Below, piece after piece: positions 21,070 to 31,961 of a stretch of 64,000 nucleotides of DNA. Source of the DNA: Heligmosomoides polygyrus polygyrus (lineage: Eukaryota; Nematoda; Chromadorea; Rhabditida; Heligmosomidae). The stretch is from the NCBI GenBank assembly GCA_947396885.1, contig OX377202.1, forward strand, positions 83,804,408 to 83,868,407, read 5' to 3'. Under the pieces are notes generated by a model. The model searched no databases. It saw nothing but the letters and a program-made list of their open reading frames with translations, and was not told the origin of the DNA. The stretch's first letter is position 1. Every line of letters starts with the position of its first letter. A program made the position numbers and the translations under genes.

Positions 21070-22006
21070 CAGGGTGCGTAGAAAGTATTGACGCACTAAA
21101 CGTAAACGTTAGAAATAACAACACATCATAAAATTTAATAAGTTTTTGTACAAAATGTCAATAATGATCTAGCGAAGAGAATAGCATCACCTGTATTTTA
21201 TTTTAGCATCACCTTCTTTTCTGCGAATGCAGAAGGGAAGACGACGAGGAAAGGCATCGACGGTGCGCCGCAAGTAGTCCACGTCGAATTCGTTTTATGT
21301 TTTGACCTTCAGTGACTTGATACTTTTGTGAGTTCAACCTGTAAAAGTGTTACATACTCTTCAAGGACCTCCAAAGTGTTAATTCTGACGGGAGGCCCGC
21401 TGCAAAGAAAGGCGCATCCGGCCAGTATCATGGTTTGTGCATTCATCACAAACGTCTCTCGTTTTCGTGGATACAGGAGTGAAGATAAATCAGTAGAGCT
21501 ATCTGTATTGATGTCCTGAAGAAGCAACTGGTTCCTTGGCTCGAATCCCACCTCGGGAGTAAGCCGTATGTCTTCCAGCAGGATTAGACCCCTGCTCAGA
21601 GTCGAGCGTTGCTCAGGACCGGTGCCGCGGCAAGTTGAAGTACTTCATTTTGGCAGAGGAATGACCTCTGTATAGACCGGATTTTGAAACGCTGAATTAC
21701 TCTATCTGGGGAGTTTTGGAGAACAAGGCCTGCGCTAGTTCCCACAAAAGTATGAGGTCAGTGAAGCATGATCTGGTTAAAGCATGGAACAAAATCGACG
21801 TGGACTACTTGCGGCGCACGGTCGATGCCTTTCCTCGTCGTCTTCCCTTCTGCATTCGCAGTAAAGAAGCTCATATAAAATACAAGTGATGCTATTCTGT
21901 TTGCTAGATCATTGTTGACATTTTCTATATAAACTTGTTAAATGTTATAATGTGTTGTCATCTTTAACGCTTACGTTTAGTGCATCAATACTTTTTACGC
22001 ACCCTG
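21070..22006. mobile_element. Tc1-like fold-back element (937 bp)
   Basis: The ends CAGGGTGCGTAGAAAGTATTG (21070) and its inverted counterpart ending CGCACCCTG (22006) are flanked by TA at both sides (21068-21069, 22007-22008). The arms are about 225-240 bp long. Unusually, each arm includes the sequence for the transposase C-terminus (block RRTVDAFPRRLPFCI), so the element carries two opposed 3' ends of one Tc1-like transposon. Confidence 0.8.
21430..21890 (+). pseudogene. Tc1-like (DDE) transposase, C-terminal half
   Basis: Frame-shifted but ordered matches to a Tc1-family transposase are visible: LVFVDTGVKINQ, VLKKQLVPWLESHLGSKPYV, EEWPLYRPDF-like residues, then a continuous stretch SIWGVLENKACASSHKSMRS ending at FPRRLPFCIRSKEAHIK with stop. 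The 'plyspdlnpldysiWg' region holding the last catalytic acidic residue is damaged. Several frameshifts and stops show it is dead. The N-terminal DNA-binding half is missing. Confidence 0.75.
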
Positions 22007-22059
22007 TACTTGTGAACTAATTTCATCAGCGAAAAATCTGGAAGGTCTAGATGCAACAA

Positions 22060-22930
22060 ATTCTAGAAGCGCGATTTTAGCGTGGTTCTACCAGTCGAGG
22101 AAGTTCTGAAAGTGTTTAAAAGGGTGATAGCCGATCGGCATGCTCTGGTGAGTATGGAGGAAGAGGCCGAACTTCAACTCATAGTTCGTTCAATTTTCGC
22201 ATGGTGATTCGCACAACGTGTGGGCGAGCGTTGTCGTGCAGAAGGATGGGACCTCTTCTGTGGACCAATGCGGGCTGCGGCTCTCGCAGTTTTCGGTACA
22301 TCGTTTCGAGTTCGTTACAGTAAGGCTCAGCTGTGGTGCTGTGGTCGGCCTGGTTCGGAATATTAAAGCGATTCACGCCAGCCGCCGACCACCACATTGT
22401 TACCATCTTCTTTTGCTGACGGGTTTCGGCCTTGAGAATGGCCTGGGGAAGGGCAGTTTGTAGACATCAGCCCATGGTGCTTGGTATCCTACAGAACCCA
22501 CTCTTTATCACATGTGGCGAGTAGATACAAAAACGAGTCGTTTTAAATCCGTAGGAGCAAAAAAAGTACAGATTTCGAAACGCGACAATTTCTTGCCATC
22601 ACTCAATTCATGGAGCACTGACTTTTCGAGCTCTCTCGCCTTTCCGAGGTGTTTCAAACCATCTGCAACAGCAGTGTTATGTCTCCTAGATCTTTCCTTA
22701 CGGTCTGTTTGTGATGGATTATCTTCCACGAATGCCTTTAAGTCGCCGTCCTGGATTGCTGTAGGCCTGCCGCTTCCGGGTGCACCTGCAAGGTTGAAAT
22801 CTCCAGAACGAAATTTCTCGAACAACCGCTCGCCCTTCTTCAATACTATTTGGCCCCTTCACATGATTGATTTGCCTGGCTGTTTCGACGGCGGATTGGT
22901 AACCTTACCTGCCATTAACGGTATATCGGT
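22060..22930 (-). pseudogene. Mariner transposase pseudogene (minus strand)
   Basis: Read on the minus strand, the N-terminal part has the mariner HTH region (EKFRSGDFNLAGAPGSGRPT, then LKHLGKARELEKSVLHEL), the middle has a CDKEWVL block corresponding to CDEKW.L, then MVTMWWSAAGV, PALVHRRGPILLHDNARPHV, LNEL and a decayed PPYSPE. At least three frameshifts or stops separate these. HDNARPH and CDEKW hold catalytic aspartates in the family. The similarity is to the type found fused in human SETMAR. No intact terminal repeats were found. Confidence 0.85.
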
Positions 22931-23239
22931 TGCCGTGTCTCCGTATCTATGTATCTCTCTATAGTATTTACTGCGTAGACCGATGGTGAACCCGCCTGAG
23001 ACGACAGCGGCGGTATCGTTGATGAATCTGGCTTCAGGTGGAGAAATATGTATCGTCTGTGGCCTACCTACTCAGGGCCGCGAAGAGCATCATGCTCTTC
23101 GTTCAGTGATTCTAAGAGCAGTCTGATAAACGCGTGTTTGGGTGGGCGTTCCGACGTTCGTTCAACATCCTACGGGATCTTGTCATTGACGTCTCTTTTA
23201 GAACGGTCCTGCTGGTGTTCCACTGAGAAGAAGCCTTGA

Positions 23240-23440
23240 ACTCCGACAGATAGCGTGTAAGATGCTGCACCAATGTGTTAGTTTGCATATCTTTTGGCCG
23301 AAAGCTGCACATCGCCATTGCTCCTACTATTGAAAGAGACCTGAAGATTCTGCTGCTTGGCGAAGCCACAGGCACTCTGGCCTCGGAAACCGAGGGAGTT
23401 CTTGCACTATTCAGGAAAATGACTGCAAGCAGTTAAGCTC
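23240..23440 (+). pseudogene. P-glycoprotein (ABC transporter) NBD fragment, copy 1
   Basis: The reading DLKILLLGEATGTLASETEG (about 23340-23400) followed by VLALFRKMTASS and stop corresponds to the Walker B and D-loop of an ABC exporter (family form PKILLLDEATSALD.ESE). The Walker B aspartate is replaced by glycine. Upstream sequence is too decayed to place the signature motif. The fragment is joined to block A just as in the inverted copy at 26.8-27.2 kb. Confidence 0.6.
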
Positions 23441-23559
23441 ACTGAGGTTGTGCAAGTAATGCTGGATCGAGCGCGAATGGGAGGACCTGCTTGGTAATCC
23501 CTCACCAGTTGTCTTCAATACAGCTGAGTAACCAATGTGATCTACACAGCAGAGGATAA

Positions 23560-24370
23560 CGGTCAGCATCAATAAATTGATTTGGAATGCACCATGCATT
23601 CTGGTAGAATCCGTAGCAGACTTGTCTGACAACGATTAAACATTGACTTTTTCATCGGGCGCCCAGCGCAAGTCGTTGTATAGCTAAAAACGCATTCAAA
23701 TTTTTGAATAATGCAGTCCTTTTCAAAAATGTGTTGCTATATTCTAAGTTAGAGCATCATAGCCGGGAAGCAGAGGGTGCGTGTTTAAGTCCGCCTGCCA
23801 AAATAGGTCGCAACAAAGCAGAGTCGTAGCCGACACGGACACTATTAGAAGAATACTCTCGGGAAAAGTTTTATCTCTGAATAAAAAACAGTGACCTTAG
23901 AGAGCTCATTCCACTCCAGCCTTGGTTGTCCACGCAGTTTTGTTTCATTCCTAAACGCTAATTACGCAAAGCTTCCTATGAAGATTCTATGAAGTTCTAT
24001 TATGCTGGCCAAACCCGGCCATCGCCGAAACAGTGGCAGTTCTTGAATACGAAGGAATCACAGTACAAGGCCCCTCAGTGGGATAACTGACATGTGATAG
24101 ATTCAATAAGCACTGAGGAAGGCAAAAAAAAATAATATGTACAATTAATCATAAAGCGCATCAGATGCAAGGGACACCTGGCTGATTGAGATCATCCGCT
24201 CATGGAGGGCAGCACTTAGACAATTAGAGGTCACAGGATCGTTGCTCTTCCATCGTGGGAGCAAATTTGGAAGCTATCCAAAAGCGCAAACTATGTGAAG
24301 TTTGCTCTGAACTGATGGAACAAAACGCGTGTCTTTCTGGTGTGACATATAGCTTGTTGTAAACCATGGT
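23560..24370 (+). repeat. SINE body plus block A (direct copy 2)
   Basis: It starts with SINE-type sequence (CTTGTCTGACAACG, TTTTTCATCGGGCGCCCAGC, CGCATTCAAATTT) and passes into block A (GTCGTAGCCGACACGGACAC, GCATCAGATGCAAGGGACAC near 24155). Relative to the copy at 18.8-20.0 kb it has an internal deletion near 23980. Confidence 0.7.
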
Positions 24371-25765
24371 ATTGCTAAAAATCTTACGAAGTCCGCTCCA
24401 CTATGAAGAGTTTCATCGATTGGAAAAATCAGATCATGCATCAACCTATACCGTCCTCGTATATGGGTATGGGACCTTAAGGTTTAAAGGCTCATGTGGC
24501 TAAAGGCAGCTAAAGGTGGCTGAAGGCTAAAGTGTGGTCAACGCTGTCAAATACCTTATACAAGGTGTACACTGTTCCATTGCACACTGCCGGATACCCG
24601 CGAGAAATATTAGAGCAGGTTCTCGTGGCGTTACTGAACACCGATCCTATGCAGGTTGACACGTGGCGCATTCAGCAAAGGGCAACAATGCCGTGCGCAT
24701 CTGCAATGACTTTTTGGTTCGATTCTCACCTTAGCTAACTGTTTATTTGGACCAAACTTGTGTGGAAATCAAAACATACTGCTTTACTCACCTGATGACA
24801 ACTCATTCCAGGTTGCAGATTGCAGGTTGATTGTGGAAGGTAAAAATACTCGGAAACGAAGCAATTGTGACTATTGAATAAAAGCCGAAAAACTTTCCGC
24901 TCTGCTACCTCCTTCTTGCAATCGACAGGGGCTAAGCAATAATGTGTGATTTTAGATTTAAACTAGGATTTAAGCCTGGGATTGTGTTCAATCTACCTCC
25001 TCTATAGGGCTAGATATCTTGAGTGTAATTATCTGCCGCAAGGAGCGGCTCGTCGAGTAGAATACATGTCAGCGACCTAACTTCTTTAACCTTATGTAGA
25101 GGATTTTAACCTCGTCGGGAAGGTAGCAGGACGCTTATTAGGAACATGTCGTACATTTTTCAATGCACTCGAATTGAAGATAGTCGCTATAGGCGGCGGA
25201 AAAGGCATTATTTTGCGCTCTTTCCGTCCAACGACCAAATGATACGGCCGGTATTGTCGATATAATCTTCTGAACGTGAACCAACGTTCGTTCGACTCTC
25301 TTGTAGCACAGAAACTGGTGACGTGATTAGTTTCTCTCTATTGAGTGAGGAAAAATCTTCTGAATCGACTCATCAGTGTTTCAAGCAAGGGAAGAAAGAA
25401 GAGTTTCTGAAGACGGGAACATCCCGCTCGCACCGCTTGCGATGTTATTGCCGTAGCCGCTCTATAGAGACTGACCGTAGGTCATGCCCGAGATGCCCAC
25501 GTGAATCTAAAGGCTTCACTAATTTCCTTTTCACTAGTTCACCATCGCTTTTGAAAAGTTTCGTTATAACCTAACCCTATGACGTTAATAATCTAATAAA
25601 TGATCAACATTTTTGCGTCGTCAGTAACAACATCTATGTGAATAATTGTCGGACAGTTTAACGGCTAGGGTTAACCACACCTTAGCCTAAAACCTTAAGG
25701 TTCCAAAGGATGATAACTGCATAGAATGGTGCACGATCAACCCAATTTTGCCAATCGAGGCCGTC
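24371..25765. other. Intergenic, no gene seen
   Basis: There is a short GGCTAAAGG-type imperfect tandem repeat at about 24485-24535. One stretch near 25435-25500 reads CYCRSRSIETDRRSCPRCP, but no splice signals or family support it. Nothing else is recognised. Confidence 0.4.
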
Positions 25766-25769
25766 GTTC

Positions 25770-26830
25770 GTGGTCACCATGGACTTCACAGACTGTTTTG
25801 CACTACGATGGTCTAGGTCAAGCTACATATATGGCGCAGAAGAAAGCCACACACTTCCTTCATTAATTCAGAGCAAACTTCACCTATTTCGTACTTTTGG
25901 ATAAGTCCCAAATTTGCTCCCATGATGGAGGGGCAATGATCCGGTGACCGCTAATTTCTGCCCTCCATGAACGGATGATCTCAATCAGCCAGGTGTCCCT
26001 TGCATCTGATGCACTTTATGATTAATTGTATATATTTTTTGCCTTTCTCAGTACTTTAGCAATCTATCCCATGTCAATAATCCGACTAAAGGGTCTTGTA
26101 CTGTGATTCATTCGTCTTCAAGAACAACCCCGGTTTCCGCGATGGTAGGATTTGACCAGCATAATAGGACACTTGTGTCGTTTGACGTTTTTTTTCCCTA
26201 GCAGAATCTTTTCGGCTTTTATTCTATATTCACAACTGCTCCGTTTCTGAGTTTCTGAACAGTCCCGGTTGAAAGCCTAAGCCTGCCGCAATCGCGTGAC
26301 CTTCTCTTTCCTCGCTAAGGATCTGTTTACCGACACCCCACCTCTAACAAGTCAATCCCATTCGCGCTCTATCACAATTCTGATATCGTCTCTGTCTCGG
26401 TTTTCATTTTTTGAACATCATCCCTTCCGGAATACTCGGTTTCCTCTTATTGGTCTTCCCTTTTTGTCAGAATTCTACACATAGAATCCTTCAAGTTACT
26501 TTACGTCCCCTATTGCCTAATGGGTTTTTTGTTAAAAAATATCGTCTTTGTACGTATGGATATATGAATCACCTTAATGTCTGCAGTGACTCCATCATAA
26601 GTTTCTGCAGGGAACGCTTATTCTGTTGAATTCTGTTTACCTAACTAAATTTTTGGACTGTGCAGGATGTCCTTTTACTCTCTATATAATAAAACAAGAT
26701 TTGTCTTAAACCCCAAGAATCTTCATAGAGATCTTTGTGTAATTAGCGTTTAGGAATGAAATGAAACTGCGAGGACGACCAAGGTTGGTGTGAAATGAGC
26801 TTTCTAGGCTTACCGTTTTTTATTCATCGA
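25770..26830 (-). repeat. Multi-copy block A (inverted copy)
   Basis: This is the reverse complement of 18.9-20.0 kb, with landmarks ATGATCTCAATCAGCCAGGTGTCCCTTGCATC (start near 25975), CATATATGGCGCAG and GTCGTTTGACG. On the minus strand it is preceded by the ABC transporter fragment, as in copy 2, so fragment plus block A form one duplicated unit. Confidence 0.8.
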
Positions 26831-26845
26831 CTACTTGCACAACCT

Positions 26846-27190
26846 AAATGAGCTTAACTGGTTGCAGTCCTTTCCCTGAATAGTGCAAGAACCTCCTCGG
26901 TTTCCATACCCAGAGCGCCTGTGGCTTCGTTAAGCAGCACAATCTTCGGGTCTCGCAGTGGCAGGAGTAATGGTGATGGATTCTGGCCACCAGATATGTA
27001 GTAGCAAGTCCTGGGTGATCGAAAGCGAAATTCCGTACGAAGTGGTACCGCATATTGTAATGACCATGAGACGCGAATGGAATTCGGTGAAGGACTCCTG
27101 CACTCGGTTGACTGGGAGTACAACGCAATGTGATGCAGGCCGCCTTAAAACTCCCGCTCGTCGCTTTGGCAGTCTGAGTGGCTGACAAGA
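26846..27190 (-). pseudogene. P-glycoprotein (ABC transporter) NBD fragment, copy 2
   Basis: On the minus strand one frame shows the ABC signature and Walker B in the right order: ISGGQNPSP near 26990, then LRDPKIVLLNEATGALGMET, EEVLALFRE and a TAA near 26848. Family form is LSGGQ(K/R)QR.A.ARAL.RDP+ILLLDEATSALD. The signature SGGQ is intact, the residue after Walker B's aspartate position is asparagine, and the sequence between the motifs is shortened. Upstream an NMRYHF stretch may match the NIRYG of P-glycoproteins in another frame. Clearly a decayed exon. Confidence 0.7.
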
Positions 27191-28085
27191 GTTTTCGACA
27201 GAGCCGGATTTGCTACTCGCATTGTACTTTGTTGGGTCAAAAACAGGTCACTGAATGTCCTCATTCCTCTGATTCAGATGCAATTACTGCAGCGGTGAGA
27301 GGACGAGTACGGATAGGCTCCTAACCCAGCTGCAAAACTGGAGGACATGATGAAAACATGTACTTAGAACACCGTAGGCTCACATCGGAATCATCTACCG
27401 AGATCGAACGATACAAGTCGAGAAGCCCAAGTACAACGTCGTCTGATTAACTGAGACGAGAAGGCACCGCCTTCGTTCGTCGCCTGCTACTCTGGGGAAG
27501 AACAGTTCCCCAGAGCCCGCAAAGCCAAGTTGCCGGAAGTTAGGTGGACCGGCAACATGATGCGTTTCCTGCACACCCGTTAGAAGAGAGCGGTCCCATT
27601 CATGTCAAGGGAACATCAGGACGCCCACCCATACTTTGTTCGCTTTCTTCGTTCTTTCTCGAACGGATAATATGACGCTATTCGTGCCGTCGACACGGGG
27701 GGGGGGGGCACAGATGATGCAAACTTCTCCCTGCTTGCGACGTGATAAAATGCAGGAAGACCAGAAACCGATCGCACGTGTAGTAGCAACGGAAGAATAG
27801 TATGGGACACTTGATTACATAAAAAAGTAAAGTTAAGTATGAAATATCAATGTGATTGAGGACGGGCGAATTCGCAACCTTTTTGAGAGCCTCACGGTCT
27901 CCTATCCTATACTATTACTATACAAAAGGCGGAGCCGGTGGTTCGCCTATACATATTTAACCGTGGTGGGATGCCCTTTAAAGCACAGAATAGTTGCTGT
28001 CAAGACGCTTAGTTTTCGCGCTTTCCAGTGTAGCCCTAAGCCAGGCTTTTTTGCTGAAATCCACCTAGTTCACTACATGCTTTAC
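27191..28085. other. Intergenic, no gene seen
   Basis: It contains a poly-G run near 27700. No exon or known repeat is recognised. Confidence 0.4.
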
Positions 28086-28089
28086 AATA

Positions 28090-29010
28090 AATCCGCCACT
28101 CATACGTCAACTCACAGCTGTCAGAGATGTAGTTCATGTAGTTCATGTAAACCATTCTTCCAAGCAGAAGGAGTGTGTTATCAACTTCTACTTCGATACT
28201 TCTTGCTCGTTGTATGTATTGAAGGGAAGGGAAGAGTTCCTGTCGTGGAAGGGAAGAGTTCCTGTCGTCAACATTTTTTGAAAAGAAACTACTTCTCAAT
28301 AGATGTCGCGCAACCACCTCCAGGTTACTTGTTCTGATAAGTAATGGAGTTCAAGCGATATCCATGACATCCTCACAGTAGAGTGCATGGCGCATCCCAA
28401 AGAGGGAGCGTTTATGGCCTACGTCATTTGGTTTCCTAGTCAAAATAAGGCCAGTAATGGAGGCCGAGCACATAGATGCCTCTCGGTGCTGTACTGTGGC
28501 CACTGGCGATGTTAGTCGAGGCCTCATAGTCATTCAGGGTCGCATTACCTCACACCATGTCTGTAATCCCGCTGGTCTCGTGAGCCATGCTATATTCTCT
28601 GGTCTGCACCTGTACTGCAAATATTCGTGCTTCAATCTTAGTATTATACATCGGCCCTGAAAAACCTTTCCTTAAGTCTTCAGTCTCAGCAATGAAGACG
28701 CTGCAGAGCAGAAACGTCTAGGTTTTTTTTACCATCTGTATCATCATCTAATCAAGTTCAAGCGTTGCCCACCTGTGCATGAATTTGGGGTTTTTGTCCC
28801 AGCTGAGGTTGTTCTGCAGCTACTTAGCAAGATAAGCTTCAGGTTGCGATGTACAGCCCACATTTGCAGTTCTGGAGTTTAAAGGGTTTGACAGCATGTT
28901 GCAGTCGCACAAGATTTTTTGCAAAGCATAAAACACTGCTGTTTCTTGCTTTTCAAAGCAAGTTTGAAACTGTTTTCTCTCCTAAAAAATTCATAAAATT
29001 CCAAACGTTG
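28090..29010 (-). repeat. Multi-copy block B (inverted copy)
   Basis: Reverse complement of 20036-20990: it shares GATGTCGCGCAACCACCTCCAG against the GGAGGTGGTCGCGCGACATC segment near 20760, and the GCATGGCGCATCCC SINE-like motif. Near 28215-28265 a GGAAGGGAAGAGTTCCTGTCGT unit is present twice in tandem. The exon-like stretch of copy 1 is interrupted by stops here. Confidence 0.7.
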
Positions 29011-29770
29011 CATTTAATTTCCAGGAAGGATGAGCATTACATTTTGAAAAAAGTCGCAGTTTTTTTTGATTGAAGAATTATTTAAGCCTTCTTAAAAAGT
29101 GTCTAGTTAAATGTGAAAAGCGACGCCTTCGATTTAAAAGATGTTCAGTCCGTTTTCGAAAATGTTGCAGTGAGAAGCGTCCAACTTGGCGTGAAAGTGT
29201 TTGATTTCGACTTTGCCATTCCTCAATTTCTTCGCCAGACCGACGGATCTTCGATTTAATCCAAATCTTCTCTCGGATCGAGAAAAGTTTGTACCATTCT
29301 TGCTGAATCGAGGAGCTTTTACTATTACAGTGCATTGGGCTATTAGATGGCTGCTGATTGCGAACATAATGACCATTCCTCCATCCTCGCGCTCCTAACC
29401 GAATCGTCTTCCAGAAAAATAAAGGAATTCTACCGACGTACATTACAATGATATAGCATTTGGTGAAGAACTTTACGTCTTACATTCTGTTGTAGAAAGG
29501 GTAGGGGAACTCAAGGAATTCCTCGAACGCTGACTCCAACTAGTTTCCTGAAAGGTTATCGATAAGTGTAAGGACATTAAGAGGTCCAATCCAGCAATAG
29601 ACTCGTGCAGCTCTTGCGATTTGCGGAAGGTTTCGAGTGCGGTGCATTCCCTAAAATGGAGTAACACCTCGTGAACTTTTTATTGAGAATGCTATTCTAG
29701 CCACAGCGTACTGTAGCAGATAGCGAAGCAGTTGCTATAAAAGTATCACCACTTCAGCACATCCTCATAT
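29011..29770. other. Intergenic with traces of the GTGTCCA-type repeat
   Basis: Near 29096-29215 there are phrases AAAGTGTCTAGTTAAATGTGAAAAG, GATGTTCAGTCCG and GCGTCCAACTTGGC(G)TGAAAGTG related to those in the element at 1.4-2.2 kb. No coding region is recognised. Confidence 0.35.
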
Positions 29771-29774
29771 TTCA

Positions 29775-30000
29775 TGCATTCGACTTCCACGGAATGTTGT
29801 GGAGGCAATTTGAATTCGTATTTGGTCTATGCAATGACATGCGGTAGCCAGCCAAGGCACAAAGTGTTAGTGTTTTATACCTCCCAGAGAACTCTTGTAC
29901 AAATTCATCAACACCGGAGGGATGGAACACCTGATTGGCCAGGGAAGGGGCAGGCGAAGAACCTGGTTTCGGGTGCCGTGACAGCCTGCGCCTCCTACTG
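29775..30000 (-). repeat. tRNA-derived SINE (minus strand)
   Basis: The minus strand reads, in SINE order, a head ending GGTTCTTCGCCTGCC (B-box-like), GGCCAATCAGGTGTTCCATCCCTCCGGTGTTGATGAATT-like linker, TTGGCTGGCTACCGCATGTCATTGCATAG and CAAATTGCCTCCAC. These blocks match the other copies listed. Confidence 0.6.
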
Positions 30001-31172
30001 CGCAAACTCTAAACACTCAAGCAATATCTAAGATAGAAGACTCCAAGTCTTCTCCCTTTTTGGGATGCCCGCTAATCAATCCCTTTCTGGGAGGTGGCAT
30101 GCATTTTACTTGTATTCTACTTGTACATTCTACCTGTGTATCACGGGGACGAGTAGAGTGCGTATTTATCCATCAGAATGACTTGTGATGGATGACATAT
30201 TAACTGGTCAGTGTTTTGTCCTCCTTTTCCCGACAAGTCTTTGGCAAATGCAGCGACCTCGGAGATGAGGAAGGCTTTCTTGGCTTGGCAGAAACTTTGG
30301 AGCCATGAATCGATTTCGCGACGAACTAAACATGACAGCATGACAGAGTCCTTCTTTTAATTTTATTCGTCATTATATTTCTTCATTAATTTCATTTCTT
30401 ATTCCAACGTCCTGCAATTTTCAATTACCGTTATTTTTCTTTGACAATCAAACATGTTATAAAATTTAAATAAAAATGAATTAAAAAAGCAAAATATCAG
30501 TATAGCTACTGAATCCAACGAATGAGTAGCTATACTGAAGTTTTCAACTAAAAATTCAACTTTTATATTCATGAAAACGATATCACAGCGAGCGGACTCG
30601 AACCTACGATCTATGTCGTATGAGTTGGCTATCCTCGTACTGCCTAGGCACCTACTTCCACCGCTGAGGGGGAAATAGATCCCAAACTGCGTCAGGCTAC
30701 AATACCGTACCCAATTTTTAATTGGTTAAAGTTCCGTTATCTGCATGACACGCGTTAATGTGTATTTGTATTTCTGGAGGAGAAGCGCTCCCCTCCATGT
30801 GCACCAATTTTGCTGCTCAGACCATTCTTTGGGTTGGCTTTCTCGCTAGGCTGTTGTCAGCTCTAGCAATGGATGTTCAATGTAAAAAAGAAGTCATGCA
30901 CATCTTGCTACAATTTCGGACAGTAAGACTTGAGTCCCGCAAAAGTTGATTAAGAATGTCTTTACTTCATTACCCGCAGTGCGTGTGATCATGAGAGTTG
31001 CGCTAGAAATCCTCACAGGAACCGCAACCTTGGTGATCTCTGAGATTCCTGGTATTACCTTAAGGTAGATCAATCTTTATCTAGAGTCTGAGATGACAGT
31101 CACATAATTATTGCCCTTCTCTGTACACTACGAAGCAGGGCAGGCAGCACTCCACTCCCTCTATGTACACTT
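30001..31172. other. Intergenic with a tRNA-like patch
   Basis: At 30590-30668 the minus strand shows a good B-box GGTTCGAGTCC with an A-box-like AGTACGAGGATAGCC upstream, but the T-arm and acceptor do not pair, so it is called tRNA-like rather than a tRNA gene. Nothing else is recognised. Confidence 0.4.
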
Positions 31173-31331
31173 CGGATTCATCAACGACTTACATAATTTT
31201 AATAGAGAACTCACAGCGGAAAGCTCAGATAACGCAGCTTATCGCTCAACATATCGCTTGGTAAGCCGCGCTATCAGGGAATTCCGCTGTAATGTTCTCT
31301 GTTAAATTGCTGTAAGTCGTTGATGAATCCG
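31173..31331. mobile_element. Small palindromic MITE
   Basis: CGGATTCATCAACGACTTAC at 31173 pairs with its inverse ending at 31331. The pairing continues through AGAGAACNNNACAGCGGAA and GCAGCTTATCGCTCAACATATCGC to the centre, so nearly all of the 159 bp is one imperfect hairpin. Confidence 0.75.
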
Positions 31332-31961
31332 GTCCTAGATTGACATTATTTGTTAAACCAGCAATGTATCAGTTAACCCTTATCGAACGGCTTTCTCAAA
31401 CAATGTCGATTACAAAAACCGTTTTTCCATTTCATGGCACATTTTTCTGCGGCCCTCCCATTGCGCTCATCTCTAGGGATCAGCTTCTCTCTGACTGCCT
31501 TCCTCTTCGACATCCCATCATTAAGCTCAGAGTTTTTCTTCGCTCCTTTTTTTCTTACGCTTTCCTTTTACTTTTTTAATTTTCTTTTACGCTTCCTCTT
31601 TTTCTGCATACCAATGCTTGCTTCGTGTTACGCAGTGCCTTCGAATCCTCTTCGATCACGCACATCATTTTTGTTTTTATGATACCTTTTACTTTGTATT
31701 CTCTCCATACAGCCCTCCCTGTTAATCGTTCTCTCTGAATTTGCTCGACTTGGTGGTGACTCCTTGCTGTCAGGTCATTGTTTGCACAGATATTGACATT
31801 CTCCTATATGTTAACGTGATCAATGTGAGCGTGGTGCATTTTCGATCAAAGCTCGACAATAATTTAACACATAATAACTATGATAGGAGCGTTGCTATAG
31901 ACTTGTTGTTTCAGATTAACGTATTACTCTCAACACACAACTGTCAATGGCATCACGCAAT

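Noticed and set aside
30590..30668. Possible tRNA gene on the minus strand
   Set aside because: The B box is good, but the T stem and acceptor stem do not pair and no CCA-compatible 3' end is formed; it is better seen as a tRNA-derived relic.
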